This document shows, in pieces, positions 26,398-34,641 of a stretch of 64,000 nucleotides of DNA. The translations under genes and the position numbers were made by a program. The notes under the pieces are model-generated. The model did not search any database, was not told where the DNA came from, and saw nothing but the letters and a program-made list of their open reading frames with translations. Position 1 is the first letter of the stretch, and every line of letters starts with the position of its first letter. Source of the DNA: Paraglaciecola mesophila KMM 241 (GTDB lineage Bacteria; Pseudomonadota; Gammaproteobacteria; Enterobacterales; Alteromonadaceae); NCBI RefSeq assembly GCF_000315015.1, contig NZ_BAEP01000007.1:1-64000 (forward strand), read 5' to 3'.

Positions 26398-28815
26398 CTA
26401 TTGCACACTCACATTGGTCAGATAAGCTTTTTGCGCTTGTTGTATTTCACTTACTTCGCCAGTGATTTCAAACGCGTCTTCTAAACGTACATCGTCTGAA
26501 GCACTGCCTATCATCAGCTTTATTTCACCTGGCTCTACCACAAAACGCATCTGTGCATCGTAAAACGCCAGTAGATTGATCGGTAGTTCGAACGTGACCT
26601 TCTTGCTCTCACCTGCTTTGAGCGCTACTCGTTTGAAGCCTTTTAGTTCCTTCACAGGGCGAGTTACACTGGAAAATACATCGCGAATGTACAGCTGAGC
26701 TACTTCTTCGCCGTCAACATCACCGCTGTTGGTCAGCGTAAAGCTTACACTTACAGTGCCGTTTGCTTCGGCATTTGCGGCATCTATGGACAAATCACCA
26801 TAGTCAAAAGTGGTGTAGCTTAGCCCATGACCAAAGGCAAATGCAGGCGCGGTGTCACCAAAAATATAACCACGCTTAGCAGATGGCTTGTGGTTGTAAA
26901 ACACAGGTAGCTGACCAATCGTTTTTGGCAGGGTTAAGGGCAACTTACCGCTAGGGTTTACATCACCAAAGAGCACATTTGCCAATGCGGTGCCGGTTTC
27001 TTGTCCAAGGTACCAAGCTTCGATAATAGCGGGGGCGTCTTGATACAGGTTACCGAGTGTCAGCGGGCGACCATTTGAAAGAATAAGCACAGTCGGTGTG
27101 CCCGTGGCTAATACGGCTTCAACCAGTGCGTGTTGTTTACCCAGTAAATGCAATGAATCGCGATCCCCTAAGTGATTTTCTGCCCACGCTTCTCGGGAGC
27201 TGCCTTCGTTTGAGCCCACCACGACCACAGCAACATCGCTGCGCTTGGCCAGTGCAACTGCATCGTCAATAAGAGCCTGGGCGTTGCTTAAATCAGCAAG
27301 CTTCATGCTCTCCTTGTTCCAGCGCTCTTTAGAGTAGCTTTGCGCTTTTACTGATGCGGGTAATGGGTCTTCAATGTCTTGTGTGATAAGTGCACCACGA
27401 GAAAACTCAACCTTGGCATTTTTACCTAACTTGTTACGCAAACCATCCAAAATGGTCACCGTTTGACGCGGAATATCGCTATAGCCACCTAACAAGGTTT
27501 CATCAGCATGGGGACCAATGACCGCCACGCTTTTTACCTTGGTTTTGTCTAACGGAAGTACCCCGTCATTCTTTAACAGCACCATGGCTTTCTCAGCAGT
27601 GGTTTGCGCTAAGTCACGGTGTGCTTGACTGCCAACAATGGCGTTGACTGCGTTTTCATCTGTATAAGGGTTTTCGAACAAGCCTAATTTAAACTTCTCT
27701 CGAAGAATACGTGTTACCGCTGTATCAATTTTTTGAATAGAAACTTTTTTGTCATTCACCAGTTTTTCAAGCAAAGGGAACACTTCTCGGTCTGGCATTT
27801 CCACATCGACACCGGCATTGAGTGCCATGATAGCGGCATTCTCTTTGGTTCCGGCTAATCCATGACGGGTGATAAGCTCGTTGATCGCATAGTAGTCACT
27901 GACTAGAAGGCCATCAAAGCCCCATTCATCGCGCAGAATATCGGTTAACAACATTTTATTTGCGTGAGAGGGAATACCATCTATTTCATTATAGGACGCC
28001 ATCACACTACCTACGTGGGCCAATGTTACGGCGGCTTCAAAGGGAAATAAAAATACTTCGCGAAGGGCGCGTTCGCCAATTGGAGCGGGGGCGATATTTA
28101 AACCGCCTGTCGGTTGACCGTGTCCGGCAAGGTGTTTAAGCGTTGCCATAACACGATTTTCAGGAATATTTTGCTCATCACCTTGAAAGCCTTTTACAGC
28201 GGAAACACCCAGCTCACCGATTAAATATGGGTCTTCGCCCATGGTTTCCTCTATTCGACCCCAGCGAGGGTCACGAGCAACATCAAGAATTGGGGTTAGG
28301 GCTTGATTGCCGCCACGGGCGCGCACTTCTTGTGCACTGGCTTGATAGATATCGTAGATTAATTGTGGGTCCCAGGTGCTAGCCATAGCAATTGCTTGTG
28401 GGAAACTCGTGGCTTCACTGGCGGCATGGCCATGTAACGCTTCTTCATGAAAAATGGCCGGAATGGATAAACGCGTGTTATCGATTAACCATTTCTGAAT
28501 GGCATTGGTGTATTTGACGGTATCTTCAGGCGATAAATCTTCACTGGGACGCGCAATGTGGCCTATACCCAGTGGCAGTATTTTCTCGGCCTTGCTGGTC
28601 TTAAGGGCGCCATTTGGCCCTTTTAGTTCACGACCTTCGTGCCACACGGTTTGTAGTTGCGCGACTTTTTCTTGCAAGGTCATTTGATTCAATAAGTCAC
28701 TCACCCTTTGTTCGGTGGGCAAACTGGCGTCTTGGTAAACACTGGCCGCAAGGCTATTAAATGCTAAGGAGGCTAAGCCCATAGCAAGCACGCTTTTGAT
28801 CGAACACATTCTCAT
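26398..28815 (-). CDS. Exported GH3 beta-glycosidase (glucosidase or xylosidase)
   Basis: 805-aa family 3 enzyme of the BglX/periplasmic type. A signal peptide (about 1-24, ...FNSLAASVY) is present. GH3 N-terminal domain about 35-390 with HEEALHGH, RDPRWGRIEETMGEDP, TLKHLAGHG and nucleophile Asp307 in GLLVSDYYAI; GH3 C-terminal domain about 415-660; fibronectin-III-like domain about 710-780 (GDVDGEEVAQLYIRDVFSS). It stands alone on the minus strand, divergent from the NUDIX regulator that precedes the GH43 and sugar-symporter genes, so beta-xylosidase activity on xylo-oligosaccharides is plausible; beta-glucosidase is the alternative. Its ATG follows AGGGA. No LacI operator of the 18-22 kb type is seen upstream, which argues for a different regulon from the first GH3. 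Confidence 0.92.
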   Translation of the reverse strand: MRMCSIKSVLAMGLASLAFNSLAASVYQDASLPTEQRVSDLLNQMTLQEKVAQLQTVWHEGRELKGPNGALKTSKAEKILPLGIGHIARPSEDLSPEDTVKYTNAIQKWLIDNTRLSIPAIFHEEALHGHAASEATSFPQAIAMASTWDPQLIYDIYQASAQEVRARGGNQALTPILDVARDPRWGRIEETMGEDPYLIGELGVSAVKGFQGDEQNIPENRVMATLKHLAGHGQPTGGLNIAPAPIGERALREVFLFPFEAAVTLAHVGSVMASYNEIDGIPSHANKMLLTDILRDEWGFDGLLVSDYYAINELITRHGLAGTKENAAIMALNAGVDVEMPDREVFPLLEKLVNDKKVSIQKIDTAVTRILREKFKLGLFENPYTDENAVNAIVGSQAHRDLAQTTAEKAMVLLKNDGVLPLDKTKVKSVAVIGPHADETLLGGYSDIPRQTVTILDGLRNKLGKNAKVEFSRGALITQDIEDPLPASVKAQSYSKERWNKESMKLADLSNAQALIDDAVALAKRSDVAVVVVGSNEGSSREAWAENHLGDRDSLHLLGKQHALVEAVLATGTPTVLILSNGRPLTLGNLYQDAPAIIEAWYLGQETGTALANVLFGDVNPSGKLPLTLPKTIGQLPVFYNHKPSAKRGYIFGDTAPAFAFGHGLSYTTFDYGDLSIDAANAEANGTVSVSFTLTNSGDVDGEEVAQLYIRDVFSSVTRPVKELKGFKRVALKAGESKKVTFELPINLLAFYDAQMRFVVEPGEIKLMIGSASDDVRLEDAFEITGEVSEIQQAQKAYLTNVSVQ

Positions 28816-29088
28816 CTTAAATCCCTATTTGGCGCTGAAAGTAATGGGGGACGACATTGGCACATTTTTACTGCCGTAATATCCCATGCTATTGACTAGT
28901 GTAACGAGATGAAATCATAATGGTCATTGTGACAATTTGTAAATCAATTATTATATTTTAGTAAAATCGCATTTTTGATGAAAAAGTGAGCTAAGGCCTG
29001 TTTGTTTACGGATTGTTAATAAGGTGGTTTTGTTTAATATGCATTTTGATGTGTTTACTGGAAAATTTTAGAGCTTGGGGGAAAGCGA

Positions 29089-29793
29089 TTGGATAAAAAA
29101 AGCAATGACTCATCCAAGCCACATATGATCGAAGCCTTGTCAGTAGATAATGTGGTATTGGGAATTGAAAACGGTCGATTGATGGTGTTAACCGCAAAGT
29201 ATAATGCAGGATTAGCCCAAGGTCAGTGGGGATTATTAGGCGGTTGGGTTTCCTATGATGAACCCATCGACAACGCGGCAAAGCGAATTCTGAAAATGAT
29301 CACGGGTGTCGACGACATGTACCTAGAGCAATTTCGTGCATTTGGTGAAGTGCAACGGTACCCAGCAGAGCGCGTTGTCACCATTGCTTACTATGCTTTG
29401 GTGCGTCCTGATCTATATAAGATGATGCCTGGCGGAACAGCCTCACACGTTGAATGGCGCGATGTACATAAATTACCGACCTTGATTTACGATCATAGCA
29501 GCATCGTTAAAGCTGTTTTATCCCATCTTAAAAACAAAATTCGCCATGAACCTATCGGTTTTAACTTATTGCCGGAAAAATTCACGTTATTACAGTTACA
29601 AGAAGTGTATGAGGCGATATTAGACGTAAAACTCGATAAGCCGAATTTCAGACGAAAAATTCTGAAGATGAATCTCTTGATTGACTGTGAAGAAAAACAA
29701 AAGGGCGTAATGCATCGTGCTGCGAGCCTATATCGATTTGATATGGTGGTTTATCAAAAGCTATGTGAGCACGGCTTTAACTTTGAATTCTGA
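29089..29793 (+). CDS. NUDIX-domain transcriptional regulator (NrtR-like), probable pentose regulator
   Basis: 234 aa. The N-terminal half (about 12-140) has a Nudix-hydrolase fold: VVLGIENGRLMVLTAK, then GQWGLLGGWVSYDEPIDNA. The Nudix box is degenerate: the REUxEE part is replaced by KRILKMITGV, so hydrolysis is probably lost. The C-terminal half (about 160-230) fits a winged helix (FTLLQLQEVYEAIL...KPNFRRKILKM), the NrtR arrangement. Relatives in several phyla are sugar-responsive regulators of arabinose or xylose genes. The TTG start at 29089 is preferred because of the GGGGGAAAG before it; ATG at 29125 is the alternative. Position between GH3 (divergent) and GH43 plus symporter supports control of xylan or arabinoxylan use. 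Confidence 0.83.
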   Translation: MDKKSNDSSKPHMIEALSVDNVVLGIENGRLMVLTAKYNAGLAQGQWGLLGGWVSYDEPIDNAAKRILKMITGVDDMYLEQFRAFGEVQRYPAERVVTIAYYALVRPDLYKMMPGGTASHVEWRDVHKLPTLIYDHSSIVKAVLSHLKNKIRHEPIGFNLLPEKFTLLQLQEVYEAILDVKLDKPNFRRKILKMNLLIDCEEKQKGVMHRAASLYRFDMVVYQKLCEHGFNFEF

Positions 29794-29897
29794 ACAGAGC
29801 CAGATTGCGCTTTTTCATTCAGGCTTTACTATTTTTGTCATAAAAAGGAATTTGAATGTTGTGTGGTAGACAGGGTTTGTCACATATGGTTAACATG

Positions 29898-29916
29898 ACT
29901 ATAACTAATTTATAGT
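29898..29916. promoter_or_regulatory. Palindrome upstream of GH43, candidate NUDIX-regulator operator
   Basis: ACTATAA-CTAAT-TTATAGT: perfect 7-bp arms around a 5-bp centre, ending 11 bp before the GTG of the GH43 gene. A weaker relative (TTATTA...TAGTAA) lies at about 28952-28968 before the divergent GH3 and regulator genes. The AT-rich symmetric form suits a dimeric winged-helix repressor; assignment to the NUDIX protein is inference. Confidence 0.5.
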
Positions 29917-29927
29917 AGGACATAAAA

Positions 29928-31079
29928 GTGCAAACACGTTATTTACCTCTATTGGCCTTAGGTGCCGTCATGTTGTCAGCTTGTACAGAACAAGTTAGTC
30001 ATAAAGAAGAAGCAAGAGATACCTTGCAAGTCCCAGCTAAGTCGAACGCAGACGCAGCGCAACAACAAGAAGTGAAGCAAGTAGGCCAAAAAGGCTTAGA
30101 TGAATATGGCTCTAAATCTTTGCCTCTGGTAACCAATATATATACTGCAGACCCGTCTGCTCACGTGTTTGACGATAAGCTTTATATTTATCCGTCACAC
30201 GACTATGAAGCGGGCATTCCTCAAAACGACAACGGCGATCATTTCGCTATGCGTGATTATCACGTTTTATCCATGAACGAAGTCGGCGGGGAAGTGACTG
30301 AACATGGTTTAGCGCTGTCCGTTGATGATGTGCCTTGGGCTGGTCGTCAAATGTGGGCGCCTGATGCTGCCAGCAAAAACGGCCAATATTACCTCTATTT
30401 TCCGTTAAAAGACCAACAAGATATTTTTCGTATCGGTGTAGCTACAAGTGATTCACCTGTTGGGCCGTTTACGCCCGAGGCCGAGCCAATGACCGGCAGC
30501 TTTAGCATGGATCCCGCCGTATTTGAGGATGATGACCAGCAGCACTATTTGTTTTTTGGTGGTATTTGGGGCGGGCAATTACAGCGCTGGACAAAAGATG
30601 AGTACAGTCCACAAGATGACTACCCTGCAGATGATGCGCCAGCCTTGATGCCCAAGGCCGTGAAGCTAACAGGTGATATGTTGTCTATGGATGGTGAGCC
30701 ACAGGACATCATGATTTTAGATGAAAGCGGCGAGCCCATTAAGCAAGGGGATTTAGACCGCCGTTTCTTTGAGGCCGCTTGGGTACATAAGTATCAAAGA
30801 AATTACTATCTGTCTTACTCTACTGGCGATACGCACAAAATTGTTTATGCCATGAGTAAGAACTTAATGGGGCCGTATACCTTTAAGGGCGTGGTACTTG
30901 ACCCTGTTATCGGTTGGACGAATCATCATTCTATCGCTGAATTTCAAGGCAAGTGGTATCTGTTCTATCACGATAGCACGCTATCAAAAGGGCAAACCCA
31001 CTTACGTAGCGTGAAGATGGCAGAGCTGAAATATAACGAGGACGGTACGATAGTCCCTTATCAGGCTTATTACCGATAA
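29928..31079 (+). CDS. GH43-family lipoprotein (beta-xylosidase/arabinofuranosidase type)
   Basis: 383 aa, five-bladed propeller of glycoside hydrolase family 43. The start is GTG; MQTRYLPLLALGAVMLSAC gives a lipobox with Cys19. The catalytic triad is visible: base Asp75 in TADPSAHVF, pKa-modulating Asp195 in FSMDPAVFED, and acid Glu282 in FFEAAWVHKY. Signatures such as MWAPDAASKNGQYYLYFP and SDSPVGPFTPE are typical. It would release xylose or arabinose from xylo- or arabinoxylo-oligosaccharides in the periplasm or at the outer membrane, feeding the sugar symporter encoded next. It ends at an intrinsic terminator, so the symporter gene has its own promoter or partial read-through. Confidence 0.93.
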   Translation: MQTRYLPLLALGAVMLSACTEQVSHKEEARDTLQVPAKSNADAAQQQEVKQVGQKGLDEYGSKSLPLVTNIYTADPSAHVFDDKLYIYPSHDYEAGIPQNDNGDHFAMRDYHVLSMNEVGGEVTEHGLALSVDDVPWAGRQMWAPDAASKNGQYYLYFPLKDQQDIFRIGVATSDSPVGPFTPEAEPMTGSFSMDPAVFEDDDQQHYLFFGGIWGGQLQRWTKDEYSPQDDYPADDAPALMPKAVKLTGDMLSMDGEPQDIMILDESGEPIKQGDLDRRFFEAAWVHKYQRNYYLSYSTGDTHKIVYAMSKNLMGPYTFKGVVLDPVIGWTNHHSIAEFQGKWYLFYHDSTLSKGQTHLRSVKMAELKYNEDGTIVPYQAYYR

Positions 31080-31089
31080 CGACATTTTT

Positions 31090-31115
31090 GCCTGAACCTG
31101 TGTTCAGGCTTTTTA
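31090..31115 (+). terminator. Rho-independent terminator after GH43 gene
   Basis: GCCTGAA (31090-31096) / TTCAGGC (31103-31109), loop CCTGTG, followed by TTTTTACTT. Confidence 0.85.
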
Positions 31116-31206
31116 CTTAATAACGCCCAATTCAAGCTTATAAATAACCAATAAATACAGCTTTAATCGGATGTTATCCACCAGGGATATGAAAGAGGAA
31201 TAGGTT

Positions 31207-32607
31207 TTGTCTCAAAATAACGAAAATACACTGATGATCATTCTTGTCAGTTGCGTTGCAACAATAGGGGGGTTCCTATTTGGCTTCGACAGCGGCGTCA
31301 TCAATGGCACGGTTGATGGATTGCAAGGTGCGTTTAAATCCGACAATGCAGGTACGGGTTTCAATGTATCAAGCATGTTGTTAGGTTGCGCTGTTGGCGC
31401 ATTTAGTGCCGGGCGCTTAGCGGATAGATTTGGGCGTCGCCCTTTGCTCATTACGGCTGCGGTTTTCTTTATCATCAGCGCCTGGGGCTCGGGTGTTTCA
31501 ACATCATCGATGGAATTTGTGGTTTACCGTATTCTTGGTGGTTTAGCCGTAGGTGCTGCGTCGGTCATGGCTCCTGCCTATATCAGTGAGATTGCGCCAG
31601 CGCGTTTTCGTGGCACGTTGTCTTCAGTGCAACAAGTGGCCATTATCTTCGGTTTATTTTCTGCTTTTGTGAGTAATTACTTCCTTGCGAATATCGCTGG
31701 CTCATCAACGGCCGAGTTTTGGATGGGCTATCAAGCATGGCGCTGGATGTTCTGGATTGAGCTTATTCCTGCAACACTTTTTCTTGTGGCGTTAATGTTT
31801 ATTCCAGAGAGCCCACGTTATTTGGTGATGAGTAAAAACACTGAAAAAGCCAAACGGGTATTAAATGCCTTGTATGGTGATACCCAAGGGCAAACCAAAT
31901 TACAAGAAATTGAAGCGTCTCGTGAAACGCAAGAATCTAAGCCAAAGCTGACGGACTTGATTGACAAAGTAAGCGGTAAAATACGCCCAATTATGTGGGT
32001 CGGTATTGGTCTAGCGGTATTTCAGCAGTTAGTTGGTATTAACGTGGTGTTCTATTATGGCGCTGTTTTATGGCAAGCGGCTGGGTTCTCAGAGTCCGAT
32101 GCGCTAATGATCAACGTGATAAGCGGTGCAGTCAGTATCGCCGCCGTATTTGTGACTATGTTCCTGATTGACAAAGTGGGACGCAAACCCTTCTTGTTAA
32201 TTGGTTCTGTGGGCATGACATTTGCCCTCGGCACCATGGTGTACATTTTTGCTAACTCTGGCCTTGATGCTAATGGCAACTTGAGCTTGGGAGATCAAGG
32301 CGTAATCGCACTTATTGCGGCAAATGCTTATGTGTTTTTCTTCAATCTGTCTTGGGGCCCTGTCATGTGGGTGATGTTAGGGGAAATGTTCCCTAATCAA
32401 ATCCGTGGTTCAGGGTTGGCCGTGGCAGGCTTTGCACAGTGGAGTGCTAACTTTATAGTGACCTTCAGCTTCCCCATATTCTTGGCCTCAATTGGACTCG
32501 CTGGCGCATACAGCATATATGCACTTGGCGCCTTAATATCCATTGTCTTCGTGTACAAGTTAGTACAAGAAACGCGAGGCAAAGAGCTAGAAGAAATGCA
32601 AGGCTAA
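31207..32607 (+). CDS. Sugar:H+ symporter, sugar-porter family (XylE-like)
   Basis: 466 aa, 12 predicted membrane helices, MFS sugar-porter family. Family motifs: GGFLFGFDSGVINGTVDGL (helix 1), GRLADRFGRRPLLI, RILGGLAVGAASVMAPAYISE, PESPRYLVMSK, QQLVGINVVFYYGAVLWQ, DKVGRKPFLLIG and the terminal VQETRGKELEEM. The best fit is a D-xylose:H+ symporter by location between GH43 and xylA/xylB/xylR; glucose or arabinose cannot be excluded. The start is TTG at 31207 preceded by AAAGAGGAATAGG. It ends at a hairpin terminator (32633). Confidence 0.9.
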   Translation: MSQNNENTLMIILVSCVATIGGFLFGFDSGVINGTVDGLQGAFKSDNAGTGFNVSSMLLGCAVGAFSAGRLADRFGRRPLLITAAVFFIISAWGSGVSTSSMEFVVYRILGGLAVGAASVMAPAYISEIAPARFRGTLSSVQQVAIIFGLFSAFVSNYFLANIAGSSTAEFWMGYQAWRWMFWIELIPATLFLVALMFIPESPRYLVMSKNTEKAKRVLNALYGDTQGQTKLQEIEASRETQESKPKLTDLIDKVSGKIRPIMWVGIGLAVFQQLVGINVVFYYGAVLWQAAGFSESDALMINVISGAVSIAAVFVTMFLIDKVGRKPFLLIGSVGMTFALGTMVYIFANSGLDANGNLSLGDQGVIALIAANAYVFFFNLSWGPVMWVMLGEMFPNQIRGSGLAVAGFAQWSANFIVTFSFPIFLASIGLAGAYSIYALGALISIVFVYKLVQETRGKELEEMQG

Positions 32608-32632
32608 GCCTTACTGATTTACGCTCAATTAA

Positions 32633-32658
32633 GCCGCTGACTTCAGCGGCTTTCTTTT
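32633..32658 (+). terminator. Rho-independent terminator after the sugar symporter
   Basis: GCCGCTG (32633-32639) / CAGCGGC (32644-32650), loop ACTT, followed by TTTCTTTT. Confidence 0.88.
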
Positions 32659-33050
32659 ATGTGAACTATGTGTGCCAGGTTATTTCACCCCATCGCTTAA
32701 TCAAACCCGCCCGCTCCATCGCGCAGTACAACGCTTTCAACACAGCGCTTTTGCCATCAGCTATTCGCTGACTCACGCGCAACAATTCTCGACTTTATAA
32801 TCGGGGTATAAATGGCCATGTATAGGCTTATTGGATGTCTCTTTATGAGCTTCTTTAGGGTTATCTGTTGGCTTTAGGCCTCTCTATTAGCTTAAGGCTT
32901 CTCTAAACGCACTTGGCAGTAGTACTTTGTACCTAACGAACTCTGGTCAAATGAGCGCTGCTTTGCACTAGCTACTTAAATTTATAGCGCGTGGGGCGGG
33001 GAGTTCGCTTCTGTGTGCTGATGCGTAATAGATTTTATAGCAGGCAAAAA
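32659..33050. other. Gene-poor spacer between symporter and xylA terminator
   Basis: About 390 bases with no intact gene. It contains one short minus-strand frame with protein-like composition (32666-32794, listed separately) and otherwise AT/GC-mixed sequence without repeats, promoters or RNA folds that I can support. A decayed gene is possible. Confidence 0.4.
32666..32794 (-). pseudogene. Possible remnant of a decayed coding sequence
   Basis: The minus-strand frame between stops reads SRELLRVSQRIADGKSAVLK, then ALYCAMERAGLIKRWGEITW and HT before a TAG. There are only about 42 codons and no convincing start or ribosome binding site, but the composition is protein-like (amphipathic, few rare residues). 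I do not recognise the family. It could be the 3' end of an eroded gene, or chance. Confidence 0.2.
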
Positions 33051-33076
33051 AATAGCCTAACGTAGGTTAGGCTATT
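33045..33076 (-). terminator. Rho-independent terminator of xylA
   Basis: Perfect 11-bp stem AATAGCCTAAC (33051-33061) / GTTAGGCTATT (33066-33076) with loop GTAG. On the minus strand it is followed by a T-run (complement of CAAAAAAA at 33044-33051), so it ends the xylB-xylA transcript. Confidence 0.9.
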
Positions 33077-33168
33077 AGGGGTGAGCGTATAAACAGGACA
33101 TTGCTCAGGAGCGAATCAAAGGCGAGAGAGTGGGGACGACTTTGATTCAGCTACCAGTCATTAGGTTT

Positions 33169-34488
33169 TTAGCCGTATAAAACGTTATTAACCTTGTTCT
33201 CTAGTAACTCTTGCTGGCCACTAACATGCTTAGGTTGTAGGTTCTTGTCTACGCAGAGGTTAGCGAGTGACTCAAGGTTGAAATCGCCCCCTTGAATACC
33301 TTTGCCTAGCTCGCCATTCCAGCCTGCATAACGTTTGCTGACAGCTTGACCAAGGAAATCATTTTCAATCATCAGCGCGGCTTTTTTCAAGCCCATTGCG
33401 AGGTGATCCATGCCGCCGATGTGGGCGATGAACATATCTTGAGGATCTGAGCTTTGACGACGTAACTTAGTGTCAAAGTTAAAGCCACCAGATGTGAAAC
33501 CACCCGCTTTAAGAATTTCATAAATAACCAATGACAATTCTTCAACGCTATTCGGGAACTGGTCAGTATCCCAACCTAGTTGAGGGTCGCCTCGGTTGGC
33601 ATCGATGCTACCAAACAAGCCAAGTGATATAGCCGTAGCCACTTCATGCTGGAACGAGTGACCGGCCAAAGTGGCGTGGTTAGCTTCAATGTTCACTTTA
33701 AATTCGTTTTCTAAACCGTATTGCTTCAAGAAGCCATAAACGGTTGCTGTGTCGTAATCGTACTGATGCTTAGTGGGCTCTTGTGGCTTAGGTTCGATTA
33801 GCAGTAATCCTTTAAAGCCAATTTTATGCTTATGCTCAACAACCATGTTCATGAAACGACCTAATTGCTCACGCTCTTGGCGTAGGTCGGTGTTTAGCAA
33901 GGTTTCGTAACCTTCACGACCACCCCAAAGTACATAGTTTTCACCGCCCAAACGCTTAGTCGCGTTCATAGCGTGCATAACCTGAGTCGCACCGTAAGTG
34001 AATACTTCAGGGTTAGGGCTAGATGCTGCTCCGCTAGCGTAACGAGGGTTACTGAACAAGTTTGCAGTGCCCCATAACAACTTAAGACCCGTTTCTTCTT
34101 GTTTGGCTTCAAGTACGTCAGTCATTTGAGCAAAGTTGTTAATGTACTCTTTGATTGAGTTGCCTTCAGGGGAAACATCCACATCATGGAAACAGTAATA
34201 AGGAATATTCAGCTTTGAGAAAAACTCAAATGCAACGTCAGCTTTTTCTTTTGCGCGCTGCATAGCATCACCTGCTTGCAGCCAAGGGCGGTTAAACGTG
34301 CCTGCGCCGAATACATCTGCGCCGTCCCAACAGAAGTTGTGCCAGTAACATGCTGCTAGGCGTAAATGCTCTTTCATGCTTTTACCCAACACCAGCTCTT
34401 CTGGGTTGTAATGGCGAAATGCTAATGGGTTATCTGAACTGGTACCTTCAAACTTTACTTTCGGGATGTCTTTAAAATATTCAGCCAT
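33169..34488 (-). CDS. xylA: Xylose isomerase
   Basis: Converts D-xylose to D-xylulose (also glucose/fructose in vitro), using two divalent metal ions; cytoplasmic. It has 439 aa, the class II length of E. coli XylA (440). Conserved parts: [20 protein letters not shown], the catalytic His region [65 protein letters not shown] and [20 protein letters not shown] (metal-ligand loop). The ATG at 34488 has a strong AGGAGAACC before it. It lies downstream of xylB (153-nt gap with a hairpin), the reverse of the E. coli xylAB order. Confidence 0.98.
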   Translation of the reverse strand: MAEYFKDIPKVKFEGTSSDNPLAFRHYNPEELVLGKSMKEHLRLAACYWHNFCWDGADVFGAGTFNRPWLQAGDAMQRAKEKADVAFEFFSKLNIPYYCFHDVDVSPEGNSIKEYINNFAQMTDVLEAKQEETGLKLLWGTANLFSNPRYASGAASSPNPEVFTYGATQVMHAMNATKRLGGENYVLWGGREGYETLLNTDLRQEREQLGRFMNMVVEHKHKIGFKGLLLIEPKPQEPTKHQYDYDTATVYGFLKQYGLENEFKVNIEANHATLAGHSFQHEVATAISLGLFGSIDANRGDPQLGWDTDQFPNSVEELSLVIYEILKAGGFTSGGFNFDTKLRRQSSDPQDMFIAHIGGMDHLAMGLKKAALMIENDFLGQAVSKRYAGWNGELGKGIQGGDFNLESLANLCVDKNLQPKHVSGQQELLENKVNNVLYG

Positions 34489-34523
34489 GAGGTTCTCCTG
34501 ATTAATGCTGTTGACGTCTCATT

Positions 34524-34558
34524 GATACACCTCATCATCACAACTGATGAGGTGCGTC
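34524..34558. repeat. Inverted repeat between xylB and xylA
   Basis: CACCTCATCA (34528-34537) and TGATGAGGTG (34545-34554) are perfect 10-bp arms with loop TCACAAC; TGA/TCA extend the stem outside two mismatches. No T-run follows on the minus strand. It may be a processing or stability element that sets the xylA/xylB ratio, or an operator for an internal xylA promoter. Confidence 0.55.
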
Positions 34559-34641
34559 ACAATTACGTTTTTTAGATTAACTTTTGTGTTTTGTTGGTTT
34601 TTAAAATGTCATCGAGCGCGGTTTTTCCGTTACTCAATGGG

